Origin: Blattamonas nauphoetae
Taxonomy: Eukaryota; Preaxostyla; Oxymonadida
Direction of reading: 5' to 3'
DNA: 64,000 nucleotides
Assembly: GCA_033064195.1 (NCBI GenBank)
Contig: JARBJD010000026.1
Coordinates: 248,001-312,000, forward strand
The translations under genes and the position numbers were made by a program. Positions 54,017 to 64,000 of the stretch are shown one piece after another; positions within the stretch are counted from its first letter, which is position 1, and the number at the start of each line of letters is the position of its first letter. A model generated the notes under the pieces. The model saw only the letters and a program-made list of their open reading frames with translations. It was not told the origin of the DNA and ran no database searches.

Positions 54017-56434
54017 AAAAGACCCAAAGAGGCAGCTGGTTCTTGTCGGTTTCTACTCATCTTCTGAATAATTCATGCCCAACATGTTGCTCCATTCGAT
54101 CGAGTTGACAACAATATGATCGGCGTTGTTTGTGCTTCTGTCGTTCATCAGCCTCTCTTCAATCACGTCGTCGATGCCTTCCATTCTCAAAGATCGCACG
54201 ATGGTCATCTCTGACTCACGAATATCCCCGCCTTGTTCGTTCTGCTGTTCTTTGGAATCGACCACGTCTTCCAGAAAAGAATTGATTGAGTCATCAGATT
54301 CGAAGAATGTGAGACAACTGGATGATGCGAGAAAGACAGGCAGAGTCAGAACATATTCCATTGTTGGGTGACAGTGAGCATATATTTCGAGGATTTGGGA
54401 CAGAAGAGTCGTGAACTCTGTTGACATGTCCTCAACGACGAGGAAATGATAGTGTGAACACAGATAGCAGATATACTGCTTCGATGGAATGAAGACTTGT
54501 TTCAAGACCGTCTCGCGTAACGCTTGTTGTTCATCAGGATCTTTAATTTCGAGTTCGGAGAGAGATATGGGAGTGATGAGCCACACAGAATTGGCGATGA
54601 TTGATAAGAGCTTGGAGTGGATATGTTTGGAGTCTGGCGACGAAGCAAGCAATGGATTCAGAGAGACGATGAGTTGATCGAACACATCAGCTTTCACGAG
54701 AAGAAGTTTGAGAGGAGCTGAACAGTTCGCAACCACTGTTTGGAGCATCTTCATTGATGCTGTCTTGATGACCTGATTGGGTGAAGATAAGAGCACCAGA
54801 ATGGACGGGACGAAATCTGTCAAAGAGCCATCAGAATGTGAGACATATGGGATGAGAAGATCATCTGGGAACCATCGACTTTTATTTGTCAAAGATTCCA
54901 GAAATTTGGCGGCTTTCTTCTCCAAAGAGACATCCAATTCAGGCTGGAGCTTCAGCGTGGCAACGAGAGACTGAAAGACAACTGTGTGTCCAAACCGTGA
55001 TGCTTCTTGATTGTCTGGCCAACGTAAGAAAGGAACACATTCGATTGAGAATGCAGAGGATGGCGAAGACAAGTCGGATAAGCTCTTGTCATACTCCGAA
55101 TAGCTAGATCGGAACTCCATGTGTTCTTTCTTCCAATCTTCAGTTCGCTTTTGTGAACAGCTCTCCATCATCTCCACGAAGTTTGATTGCACCAACAAAC
55201 AGTAAAGACGATATGCGGAGTCTCGCTCAATCCGTGGTCGGTAGTTTTCTGAAGAACTGTTTCTCAGTCCTCTGAGAAGAACACTGTTCGCAATCTTCAT
55301 GAGTATTGTTTCTGTCTGTTCGTTGTCGATGCCGGATTCGATCACATATCGAAACAGAACTTCGATCAGCCCAGATACCAGGAGTGTTGAGTAATCAGCG
55401 TCTATCCACTTCAGAATCTTTTTCACGATGCGAGTAACTGGCTGAGTGAGGTGTGGAACTCCCAAGGCAAGCAGAGTCGACAAGACGAAGAAAAAGTGTT
55501 CGTCGGAATGTTGATGTTGGGGATAGATTGCTTTATGAATCTTCTTGTTATCAAGCATAGACAAAACGAACAGATTTGCTATTCCATTCAGGCAACTTTC
55601 CAGAACTCTTGCTGTGTCTTCTTTGATTGTCATTCGGGAGTCCATCCACGACAGATCAATTGTTGGATTCTGTTTCCGAAGATGGTTTTCATGTTTGACG
55701 GTTTCGCGGTAAAACGAGAAGAAGTCCCCAAAGTAACGAAGCATCTCACAGTCAAGCAGCATCTCATTCAGTCGCTCCTCCCAAAAGACAGCGGAGCTGA
55801 ACATATGAGAGAGACCACTCAACACTTCACAAGTCGCAGAGATTTGTGTGGTGATCTTCACGACGTTGAGCGGTTCAGATGCATCTGTTCCACCAGTGTT
55901 GGTGTTTCTGTCGAGCAGCATCGCATTGTCAGGCTCTGTTGTCCACAACAATTGGATCTGTCCAATCTGTGCGCGGAGTCGGCTGAGATAGGCGCCGAAG
56001 AGTTCTGCGATGATGTTGATCATCGGAATCGGCCGTGTGTTCCCATTGATCTGGGCGACCGGAATTTGCATCCTCATCGTCCTCGCAAAGTGACTGTCTG
56101 ATGTCAGTGTGAGCAAAGTCCGAAGCACAAATAAAACGATGTCGGTCGAACAGTGTCGAAGAAGACACCCAAATGTCTGGACGAACTGTTTCGACGGTTT
56201 CAACTGGTCACTCCCTTCCACAACCAGAATCAACAGTTTAAGAGAAAGTTCAGTTGACGTGTCCTGCGGTGATTCTCCGATGAATGCAATGCCGTCTCGA
56301 AAGAAGAGATGTTGATGGTGGATTGGGAGGGTTTTATAAAGTAAGATACAAAGAGACTGGAGGAGAGCGGCTCCGAGTTGAGATTGGAACAGTTCGCGGT
56401 TGTCAATTCCAATATTGACCAAAGTTTTGAGAAT

Positions 56435-56466
56435 CTGACCAAGTGAAAACAGAGAAAATCGAAAAC
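56435..56466 (-). other. 32-nt intron 2 of HEAT gene F
   Basis: Donor GTTTTCGATTTTC, acceptor TTTCACTTGGTCAG on the minus strand. Confidence 0.75.
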
Positions 56467-56567
56467 CAGTTCGGTTGTCCCAGTATGGCTTGTCTGCAAA
56501 AGATCAATCAGGTCATTCGGGATCGGCGACGTAAGCAATGGGATGGCAGCCTCCGAACCATAAAACG

Positions 56568-56600
56568 CTGAATCAAGTCAATCTCGAAGAAAAGACACAC
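56568..56600 (-). other. 33-nt intron 1 of HEAT gene F
   Basis: Donor GTGTGTCTTTTC, acceptor GACTTGATTCAG on the minus strand. Confidence 0.75.
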
Positions 56601-57286
56601 ATAATCCCCAAATCAGCTCAAGAAATGTTTTCTGACGACAGAAATGAAAGACAAAACAAACCGCCGAATCTTCTTGTCCAAATCGGCCCTTCAGCGAAAC
56701 AAGTTCTTCAATCCCATTTAATTCAACAAACACTGGGCAGAAACCAGCAAGACGTGTCATCGATGACAGCATTGTGAGAGAGTGAGACATGGCATGATCG
56801 TCCCCGGTTTTCATCGTATTCAGAAGGTCATTGACAGTCGAGACCAGCTTGGAACGGTATAAACACGAAAAAAGATCACCTTCTCTCTATACACTGCAGA
56901 TCCTTGATCAGGCGTGTCATTAATCAGGGATGTTAGGATTTCACCTTCTAATTTGAATTGCTGTGAGCGACGGAGTGATTTCTTTGTTGAAAATGCTGGC
57001 TCTTCGTCTGTTGATTCTAAATTTGAGAAAGTGATGTCACGTGAGTACATTCGATTGGAGGTGAACTGTTCCAGACGAAGAATGGATCAGATCACTGTCT
57101 CTGACAATTGTCATGAACTTTGTTGTATCCGCTCTGCCTTTGCTTCAAAATGATTCAAATAAGTCTATCAAAACAAGGATGAGATGAATGAAAATGAAAT
57201 AAGACTTGTTGAAGGCGATATGGACCGTTTCGACATCACAACCCGTCATTGCTTGTGATTCGAAGAACTACTCTCCAAGACACAGC

Positions 57287-57600
57287 ATCTATTCAGACAA
57301 ACCGCAGTTGGTTCCGACCAAATTCAGGATTTTGAATGTGTAGCACCTCAGATGCTTTCCCGGTCTCGCTTTTTTGTTGTGAAGCAGTCTTTGCTCGAGT
57401 CCTTCGTGAAATCCTTCCTGTTCCCGTGTCTGCTGCAATATTCTATCTCTGCCCCAAGTTTCCGCTCCATCCCGCTTCCATTTGTTGATCTTATTGGATG
57501 CGGACCAGATCATGCTTCGATGACTGTATTCAGTCTCCACTTTTGAGAGAAGTGACTGGTAGGCCATTGGGAGGCGAGAAGAAACTTCGTTCTGTGCTGG
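57287..57600 (-). pseudogene. HEAT-like C-terminal fragment
   Basis: The minus frame reads LPMAYQSLLSKVETEYSH, RDRILQQTREQEGFHEGLEQ and KILNLVGTNCGLSE, ending at a stop near 57289. It matches the last 100 residues of the plus-strand gene at 20472-21475 (IPLAFQSLLSKVE, GRILLRTLETEGFGDALEQ). Nothing of the upstream part of that gene is present. The surrounding DNA is the duplicated 5' flank also found near 37.3 kb. Confidence 0.6.
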
Positions 57601-58005
57601 AGTGGGTGAATGAGAGAGAATGTGGGTGAAGGGAGGAACAAAACGTGATGAATGGGAGAGAAGAAGAAATGGAGATGAAACAGTGGATGACATGAAAGAT
57701 CAAAAACAAAAAAATCAGAACACACTTCAAAACACTTGTTAGTGTCTGTGGAACGGCGATGATGTGGGGCACATCCCATTTTGATGAGATAAACGAGATG
57801 TGTTTGGAGATGATCCAAAAGTCGAGAATGGGAAAGATAATCGGATCACAATGCATCGTTCAGGGACGCTAGCAATTGTTTGGAGAGAGGACAGTGGACG
57901 ATGTGGCAATCTTAGACAAGTGGATTGCGAACGATGAAGCCAAAAGAGCAAACCATTTCTGGACGATTGGAGGGGATTGAAGAATCTGGTCATCGGCATC
58001 AGCGA
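57601..58005. other. Stretch without a supportable gene
   Basis: Short open stretches on the minus strand have no recognisable motif; no repeat or RNA gene seen. Confidence 0.4.
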
Positions 58006-59169
58006 TCAGAGCATTTCGAATAGTGGAGGAGCGACAATAGAAAGGAGAATGGAGTCATTCAAAAGAGGTGGTTTCGATTCGTCACGTGAGATCTCACAAT
58101 TCTGAGAATTCCGCATTTGCTCCCAACATTTGTAAGAGCACCTGACTCTGATCGGACACAAAGTCGAAAAAAAGCCATCATCGTCGGTCAACAGCATCTG
58201 TTCGAGTGTGTCTTCGAACCCTTCCGAATACAGGGCTTGGATGATCCGTCTCCCAGATTGGACCGCTTCTGGGTCTTCAGCCTTCCAACCATACAGAGTA
58301 TCCTTGATGGTGATGAGAATGTCCCCAATTAGCTTGTCAGCTTCGATTGATGAAAGACCAGTCGAGAATACCATCACAATCGGAGATGTGATTACTAATT
58401 CCATTGTGGGACGATAAAATGGGCTGATTTGAAGGAGTTTGCTCAATAGAATCATGAACGTTTCGAATATGTCCCCCTTGATGATGTCCCGATTTGAGAT
58501 CAGAAAAGTCACAAATTGAGACGATGGGATCACGACCTTCCGAAAGACTATTTCTAGACGGTCGAATGTGTCAGCTGCGGCAGTGATGTTCAATCTCCTG
58601 AGAGGACCTGGATGTGCGAAGAAGAGGAAGCATTCGAAAAGTGCAATTAATCTGTACAAGATCGTTTCATTCGCCAAAATTGGGGGTGTGTGAGGTTGAA
58701 CTGTCGCTAAGATTTTGCAGATGACATCTAATTCCACGAGACGATATTTAAGTTGTATTGAGACACGTCTTGTTTCTTTGAAAAACGACAATGCTGCCGC
58801 AATCACAGTTGAGTGGGGAGATGCTAGCAGAGTGAGGATGCTCTCAACAAATCCAGAAGGCGATCCGGTTGAAGAGGGAACGAGTTCAGTCACAAGTCTT
58901 GTGGCAAGATCTTGTTGACCCCACTTCGGTTCGAGGCTCTTCAAAAAGCGACCAGCTTTGTCTTGAAGAGCATTGTCAAACGGGTATTCCCGTTTCACCA
59001 GGTCAACCAGCGAACAGTAAACCGATGATCTGTCTTGAAACGACATTTCAGCATTCGCATCGAAAGTCAGGAAAGGTGCTTCTTCAGGCTTGATAGTTGA
59101 AGTTGACTCTTGCGGATCATTCAGATAGGCATTCTTTGTCGACTTTAAAGAAACTTGCTCTTCTTCCAT
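58006..59169 (-). CDS. HEAT-like family protein G, 387 aa
   Basis: One uninterrupted frame from ATG 59169 (MEEEQVSLKSTKNAYLNDP) to the stop at 58006. It shows the short family architecture: an acidic N-terminus (APFLTFDANAEMSF), a first helix pair (LVDLVKREYPFDNALQDKAG), FVESILTLLASPHSTVIAAA, a long helical core, ISPFYRPTMELVITSPIVMV and RRIIQALYSEGFEDTLEQML. The usual FE-x-D-x-SI stretch is changed to LSSIEADKLIGDI and the final WNN-x-x-GMN is lost, so it is a divergent member. It is the only single-exon, apparently whole copy in the right third of the window. Function unknown. Confidence 0.65.
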   Translation of the reverse strand: MEEEQVSLKSTKNAYLNDPQESTSTIKPEEAPFLTFDANAEMSFQDRSSVYCSLVDLVKREYPFDNALQDKAGRFLKSLEPKWGQQDLATRLVTELVPSSTGSPSGFVESILTLLASPHSTVIAAALSFFKETRRVSIQLKYRLVELDVICKILATVQPHTPPILANETILYRLIALFECFLFFAHPGPLRRLNITAAADTFDRLEIVFRKVVIPSSQFVTFLISNRDIIKGDIFETFMILLSKLLQISPFYRPTMELVITSPIVMVFSTGLSSIEADKLIGDILITIKDTLYGWKAEDPEAVQSGRRIIQALYSEGFEDTLEQMLLTDDDGFFSTLCPIRVRCSYKCWEQMRNSQNCEISRDESKPPLLNDSILLSIVAPPLFEML

Positions 59170-59600
59170 TGAATGGTGACCCAGATCTCCCCATGGTTCG
59201 ATACTTCACGATTGACAACCAACAAAGTGCACAATTCACGAATTGATTGATGGAAACGAATCTTAACGAACAGAAGAATGAAATGACTCATCATTGACAA
59301 AGAATATGTTCATAAATCTCAAAAAATCTCGATCAGGCTTCCACAGAGGTGTGTTGCTGGATGCCAGGTTCGGGTTGGGTTCATCACGGCGAGCTGAGCA
59401 CGTCAGTCCATCGGAGTGAAGAGTGGCCGATGTTGGGTGGTGGAGACAGCGGGAGAGACGAGGTGGAGAAAGGCGGGCTGTGAACGACAGTTATAATGGA
59501 GAGAGGGCGAGAGTGGCGTGGAAATAGTGAGAAAATAGAGGAGAGACACGAGAGGTCGGTGAATATGGAGAGTGAAGGGTTGAATTGTGTTCGAGTCGTC
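59170..59600. other. Intergenic stretch between genes G and H
   Basis: No family sequence on either strand. It contains a GA-rich run (GAGAGGGCGAGAGTGGCG near 59500) similar to one at about 61720, which is the common 3' flank of copies H and I. Confidence 0.4.
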
Positions 59601-59621
59601 GCTGGTTCATGTCTGTTTCTA

Positions 59622-60895
59622 TCAAAGTTGCGGAAGGTTCATGCCCAGCAGATTGTTCCATCTGATCGATTTAGAAACAATCCATCTTCCATACGATCTG
59701 TTTTTGTCGTTTCGCAGCTTTCCCTCAAGCACATCTTCAAAGCCCTCCATTCTCAGCACTCGATGCACTGTCTTCCACATCTGTCGTTCTTCTCCGCCTT
59801 TCTTGTTCCATTCCCGCTGGACACCGGCCATAAATTCCAGAAACTCCTCGATTGGGAAGTAATCTTCGAAGAATGTGAGACAACTTGGAATCGTCAGAAT
59901 GACTGGGAGATGAAGAATGAAATTCATTGTTGGTTGATAATAAGGACATATTCGGATGAATCGGGCAAAAAGATTTATGAATTCTGCCTTGAGATCTTCA
60001 TCCACGATCGAAGAGCGGTTCACACACAAATGGCGGATATAGTGTTCCGAAGGAACGAGAACTTGCTTCAAAACCATCTCGTGAATGGCTTGTTCAGGGT
60101 TGGGAGGCGTGAGTACATTTAGGCTTATCGTGAGATCTTTTGATCTCACGATGAGATTTTTGGGTGAGATCAGTCTCCTATTTAAGCGTATCTATTTCTC
60201 CAACTTTTCTTGTTTTCTCACTCTGATTTTAGAATATTTCATGTCCAAAATGATTCCACTTCACCTCTATTGACTTCCCTTCTCTCTTTTTGTCGCAAAA
60301 ACGGTTTGATGACGCATCTTTACCTGTTCAAAACTTGAAACAGTCCGTCACTCCTTCCAGCTGAACTCATTTCCAACATAAAAAGTGTCAGATGAGTATT
60401 TCCTTCTCTTAACTCACGTTTATCCTCTTTGTTTTTGTGGTTCAAACTCCAATCAAGAGGATCCAACAGCTTCAATGGGCTTCTTTTGACTTCACTTTAC
60501 AATTCATCATTTCACTTTTGATAGAGAAATTTGAGATAAAATTGTGTTTTGAAAAGCTTTTAGAGGCGAATTGAAAGAAATCAGGAGGTGAGATCAAAAA
60601 ATGGTGAGATCGGTCTGATCGAATCCCATGCCTGGGCTTGTTGCTCAGAGGGATCTTCAATTTCGAGTTGTTCAAAAAATTTCGGAGCGGTGAGCCCGAA
60701 ACATTCGGCGATGATTTGCAGGAGATAGAGGTGGATACCCGCTTTCTCTGCAAACGAAACAGACTGTGGATGACTATTCACGATGAGTTGAGGAATCAGA
60801 TCAGCTTTGACGAGGGCAAGGATGACAGGACGGGAAGAGTCAATTATCAGATTTCTGACCAGCTTCATTGCTGTTGTTGTGATTGTCTGATGGGG
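59622..60895 (-). pseudogene. HEAT-like family gene H, 5' truncated and split by a hAT-type MITE
   Basis: Minus reading starts near 60895 within SPHQTITTTAMKLVRNLIID, continues LALVKADLIPQLIVNSHPQS to EDPSEQ, is interrupted by a 540-bp element, then QAIHEMVLKQVLVPSEHYIR through IPSCLTFFEDYFPIEEF, LRMEGFEDVLEGKL to WNNLLGMNLPQL. Omitting the element and one 8-bp target copy restores the frame. Upstream of 60895 the gene passes directly into a 38-bp tandem array and about 100 N-terminal residues are missing. Confidence 0.7.
60095..60634. mobile_element. 540-bp hAT-type MITE (8-bp target duplication)
   Basis: Flanked by GGCTTGTT (60087-60094 and 60635-60642). Ends are CAGGGTTGGGAGGCG and, inverted, CAGGCATGGGATTCG, the typical CAGRG-x-TGGG start of hAT elements. 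The interior is AT-rich with several GTGAGATC motifs near both ends (GTGAGATCTTTTGATCTCAC near 60129) and no transposase. The 8-bp duplication and end motif together make the hAT assignment solid. Confidence 0.85.
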
Positions 60896-60898
60896 TGA

Positions 60899-61180
60899 AG
60901 CAGAGGGGAGTGGGAGGGTGCGGGTGGTGAGGGAGAGGGAGAGGGGAGTGGGAGGGTGTGGGTGGTGAGGGAGAGGCAGAGGGGAGTGGGAGGGTGTGGG
61001 TGGTGAGGGAGAGGCAGAGGGGAGTGGGAGGGTGTGGGTGGTGAGGGAGAGGCAGAGGGGAGTGGGAGGGTGTGGGTGGTGAGGGAGAGGCAGAGGGGAG
61101 TGGGAGGATGTGGGAGAGGCAGAGGGGAGTGGAAGAGTGTGGGTGGTGAGGGAGAGGAAGAGGGGAGTGGGAGGGTGAGG
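60899..61180. repeat. 38-bp tandem array, about 7 units
   Basis: Units of GGTGAGGGAGAGGCAGAGGG plus GAGTGGGAGGGTGTGGGT repeat with few changes, then degrade to shorter units at the right end. It starts exactly where HEAT copy H loses homology. The minus strand stays open through it as Pro/Ser/His-rich sequence, but 38 is not a multiple of three and I do not regard it as coding. Confidence 0.9.
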
Positions 61181-61840
61181 GTGGTGAGAGACGAGACGGA
61201 AACCGAGAAGAGAAGCATTTTGGAGACGTCGGACGATGGACTGCTTCCATTTGAGTCATGCGAGAGTGTGAAGGGGAGTGTGGTGACAATCAACGAGCCT
61301 CGTTGGATTCCCTTTCCTTCCTCCATCTTCCATCTCTTCCTGACGATGGTTCATGAAAGCTCTTTCGCTGTCTGTCCTTCCCAAAAAGTGAGATCAGTCT
61401 TTTCGGTTCACTTTCACAGAGAAGCTCGCCGGACTGGTGTCGGGATCGGTAACAGTGAATGACTGGCACAGCATCTGCGGATGCTTGGCAGATTGGGTGA
61501 GAAGGGAGTGATAGCGCGATCCGAACGGCGAGAGCTACGGAGAAGAGAGTGAGGTTGTTGACGCGGGGAAGATGATGCTATCACGATGGATAGACGATGC
61601 CCAGAGAATCAGAATATGCATCCAATGTCAAAAAGAAGACGATTGTGTGTGATGAAGGAGGTGGTTGGAGGGAGAGACGAAGTGGAGAAAGGCGGGTTGA
61701 GAATGACAATGAAAATGGAGAGAAGGTGAGAGTGACGCGGAAATTGTGAGAAGACGAAGAAGAGACGTGGGTGATGGTCGAGTGAGGAGAGCGAAGGGTT
61801 TAATTTGGTTCGAGTCCTCGCTGGTTCTTGTCTGTTTCTA
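61181..61840. other. Stretch without a supportable gene
   Basis: G/A-rich sequence. The block GGGAGTGTGGTGACAATCAA (61274) has a similar partner near 63352. No motif-bearing frame. Confidence 0.4.
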
Positions 61841-61844
61841 TCGA

Positions 61845-62165
61845 TGCTCTGGATGGTTCATGCCCAGCAGATTGTTCCATAATCGATTTAGAAACAATAT
61901 CTCTTCCGAAATATCCCTTGCTGTCGCTTAGCATCTTTCCCTCAGTCACATCTTCCATGCCCTCCATTCTCAGCATTTGAAGCACTATCTTCCAAATCTG
62001 TCGCCCTTCTCCCCTTGTTGTGTTCCATTCCCGCTGGATCTCGTTTATCTCATCCAGAAAAGACCAGATTGACTCATCAATCTCGAAGAATGTGAGACAA
62101 CTTGGTGTCGTGAGATTGACTTGCTGACGAAGGACAGAACTCATTGTTGGCAGCTGTGTCAGTGT
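61845..62165 (-). pseudogene. HEAT-like C-terminal fragment I
   Basis: Minus reading TPSCLTFFEIDESIWSFLDE, EIQREWNTTRGEGRQIWKIV and LRMEGMEDVTEGKM is clearly this family. Near 61885 two bases are missing relative to paralogues, so WNNLLGMN-type sequence falls into another frame. Upstream of about 62160 the sequence is unrelated and the rest of the gene is absent. Confidence 0.6.
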
Positions 62166-62890
62166 TCCGTCTTCCTTCTGCACGCCGTCGTGTTCGCTTG
62201 TGTTCCTTCCCTTCAAGTCAGTGAACAGCAATCTCGTCGTTCGCTCGAGGGCGGTTGGGGTGTATTGTGGTGAAGAGTGATTGGACAGCCTGTCATCAGT
62301 TGGGGTTCTGTTGGCGAGAGCGATGAAAAAGCGTCATTGAGCTTCATCTGTCGAGGCTGAGACAGGCGGAGAGATGAACGGGGGAGTTGAAAACTTCCTC
62401 TACTTCTTGTCTTCACCTCATTCCTTTCCTGTTTTCTCTTCTTCCTTCTCTTTTCCATATTCATGTCTGGAGGATGCATCTGGCTTGTCCACCATCCAGC
62501 CACTTCGAGTGTCTCGGTCCCTCTTCCTCCTCTTCCTCTCGCCTTCTCCGTTCGACTCATGCTCGCCTGCCTTTCTCCTTTCCTTCCTCCATCTCACCCT
62601 TCTCCTCTTCCAACTCTCGCCCATAAAATCGACTTCGGTGTCCTCTTCTTTCTCGCCATCTCCGTTTTGTCTCTTCTCTTCCTCATTCTTCCTTCTCTTC
62701 TCTTCGCACTCTCGTCCACATTCCTCCATCTTTCCAATCTTGTCTAGTTTGGAGTTGAATCTTGGGCGAGGACGGAAGAGAGTAGTGATGGGTAAAAAAC
62801 TGGACGACGACTCAAAGAAAGTGAGCGAATAAGACAGTCGTGGCGAGCATTGCGAGTGCTTCAAACGACCAGCCACGAGCACTTGCTACA
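62166..62890. other. Unassigned stretch with a Lys/Glu-rich open frame
   Basis: The minus strand at 62418-62882 is open and reads as low-complexity charged sequence (EEKRRKNEEEKRQNGDGEKE). The plus strand is also open, as Ser/Pro/Leu-rich sequence. Compositional bias explains both. No family recognised. Confidence 0.3.
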
Positions 62891-62892
62891 CC

Positions 62893-63135
62893 GAGGGTGG
62901 TGAGGGAGAGGCAGAGGGGAGTGGGAGGGTGTGGGTGGTGAGGGAGAGGCAGAGGGGAGTGGGAGGGTGTGGGTGGTGAGGGAGAGGCAGAGGGGAGTGG
63001 GAGGGTGTGGGTGGTGAGGGAGAGGCAGAGGGGAGTGGGAGGGTGTGGGTGGTGAGCGAGAGGCAGAGGGGAGTGGGAGGGTGTGGGTGGTGAGCGAGAG
63101 GCAGAGGGGAGTGGGAGGGTGTGGGTGGTGAGGGA
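62893..63135. repeat. 38-bp tandem array, about 6 units
   Basis: Same unit and same orientation as the array at 60899-61180, 1.7 kb away, with GGTGAGCGAGAGG variants in two adjacent units. It is probably the same minisatellite carried by a local duplication together with HEAT fragments. Confidence 0.9.
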
Positions 63136-63519
63136 TTGAGAAAGGCCATCAAGTGGGCGATGACATCTTCCGATCCTTTCGAATTGGCTTCGGGAGGATC
63201 AAATGATGAGCGAGGGAAATATTGAATGTGGAGGGGGAGATGGGGAAAGAGTGGTTGCGATGGAGAAGGAGATGCACAACGTGTCCCAAATCGACGCATT
63301 GTGTTTCATAAACGAGAAATGCGACAGAGCTGGATTGGCGACGAAAGGGGAGGAGAGTGTGGTGACCATCGAGGGAGACTGGCGAGAGAGAATCTGAATC
63401 GTTCAACCAAACTACACCATGAGGTGATGCCAGAGCCCACAAAGATCACACACAAACAGTGTTTGTTGTCCATAAGACGTCAGAAACAGGACGAAAGGTC
63501 CGCTGGTTCATTTCTGAGT
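63136..63519. other. Spacer with partial HEAT 3'-flank repeat
   Basis: 63418-63482 contains CATGAGGTGATGCCAGAGCC and a GTGTTTGTTGTCCATAAGA block similar to the 3' flanks of genes B-F. No gene seen in the rest. Confidence 0.45.
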
Positions 63520-64000
63520 CTATTCCTGTTCTGGAAGGTTCATGCCGAGCTGGTTATTCCATGTGATCGAGTCTACAACAAGACGGCCTCCAAAGAATTC
63601 TGTTTTGTCGTTTCCCAGCTTTTCGTCAATCGCATCTTCGATGCCCTCCATTCGCAACATTCGGTGCACTGTATTCCACATTTGGTGATTTTCTCCGCCT
63701 TGTTCGTTCAATTCCAACTGAATAAGGTTCATGTGCATCAGAAAATTCCAGATTGAGCTATCATTTTCGAAGGATGCAAGACAACTTGGTATTGTAAGAA
63801 TGACAGGCATATGAAGAACAAATTCCCTTGTCCGTTGATAATAAGAAGATATCCGGAGGAGACTGATGAGGAGAACCAGAAAATGTCTTGATTGGTCACC
63901 AGCCATGATCGAATGGCGGTTCACGCACAAATGGCGGATATACTGCTCAGAAGGGGCAAAAACTTGCTTCAAAACCGTCTCGTGAACAGCTTGTTGCTCA
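63520..64000 (-). CDS. HEAT-like family protein J, C-terminal part (5' end outside window)
   Basis: The minus frame is open from the window edge (EQQAVHETVLKQVFAPSEQY) to a stop at 63520. Landmarks: IRHLCVNRHSIMAGDQSRHF, ISSYYQRTREFVLHMPVILT, IPSCLASFENDSSIWNFLM, LRMEGIEDAIDEKL and WNNQLGMNLPEQE. No damage in the visible 160 codons. The position VNRHSIMAGDQS is the empty-site equivalent of the place where palindrome copy 1 inserted in the gene at 4371-7512. Confidence 0.7.
   Translation of the reverse strand, partial: EQQAVHETVLKQVFAPSEQYIRHLCVNRHSIMAGDQSRHFLVLLISLLRISSYYQRTREFVLHMPVILTIPSCLASFENDSSIWNFLMHMNLIQLELNEQGGENHQMWNTVHRMLRMEGIEDAIDEKLGNDKTEFFGGRLVVDSITWNNQLGMNLPEQE

Larger units (their letters stand above)
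54053..57050 (-). pseudogene. HEAT-like family gene F, one frameshift in exon 1
   Basis: Exons 57050-56601, 56567-56467 and 56434-54053. Exon 1 is 450 nt where B, C and D have 451. The missing base lies near 56870, where VYREKVIFF is followed by the family sequence (RSKLVSTVNDLLNTMKTG) one frame over. Introns 56568-56600 and 56435-56466 are normal. Exon 3 is open for its full 794 codons and ends WSNMLGMNYSEDE. Landmarks: VDQLIVSLNPLLAS-like repeat, SSCLTFFESDDSINSFLEDV, LRMEGIDDVIEERL. A sequencing error cannot be excluded for a single-base difference. Confidence 0.7.

Noticed and set aside
60899-63135. The 38-bp arrays as CRISPR or as Pro-rich coding sequence
   Set aside because: There are no spacers between units, and the unit is not a multiple of three, so reading frames rotate. 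It is a minisatellite.
1-64000. tRNA, rRNA or snRNA genes
   Set aside because: I scanned by eye for tRNA B-box-like (GGTTCRANNCC) and rRNA-like blocks and found none convincing. A covariance-model search would be needed to settle this.

Overview
This window reads as nuclear DNA of a protist with very short spliceosomal introns, the standard stop codons, and large lineage-specific gene families. The families match my memory of oxymonads (Preaxostyla), most closely Blattamonas nauphoetae. I could not run a search, so the species is an inference. I see no rRNA, tRNA, CRISPR array or bacterial-type operon.

Three host families dominate. (1) A HEAT/ARM-like solenoid family whose C-terminus carries 'IPSCLTFFE', 'LRMEGIDDVIE' and 'WNNLLGMN'-type signatures; I count twelve copies in all states of preservation. 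(2) Very large secreted or membrane-anchored right-handed beta-helix (RHBH) proteins with Ig-like modules and a recurring CG-x(5-6)-PC motif. (3) A coiled-coil family on the left edge, whose N-terminus is also fused to a HEAT-like protein.

Layout. 1-4010: a large coiled-coil gene on the minus strand that runs off the window and carries a 57-bp in-frame tandem array. 4371-7512: a coiled-coil/HEAT fusion gene split by a 1395-bp perfect-arm palindromic element and a 399-bp MITE. 7830-14590: one RHBH gene split by a 419-bp MITE and a 4.16-kb segment with 49-bp inverted ends. 14803-20116: a near-intact RHBH membrane protein on the plus strand. 20472-21475: a HEAT-like gene. 22425-30478: RHBH genes and fragments, with a mobile-element-like segment (337-aa unknown protein) and inverted repeats among them. 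30706-57050: five HEAT-like genes in tandem on the minus strand, two intact (B, C) and three damaged (D, E, F), alternating with two plus-strand ARM-like genes. 57287-64000: further HEAT-like genes and fragments plus two 38-bp tandem arrays.

The most notable signal is that six DNA-transposon insertions, of at least five kinds, lie inside HEAT-family coding sequence. In each case removing the element and one copy of its target duplication restores an open frame that agrees with the paralogues. Two of them, 43 kb apart, are the same 1395-bp palindrome differing at one base by eye. The introns that I can place with confidence are 32-54 nt, and the family paralogues show them at identical positions.
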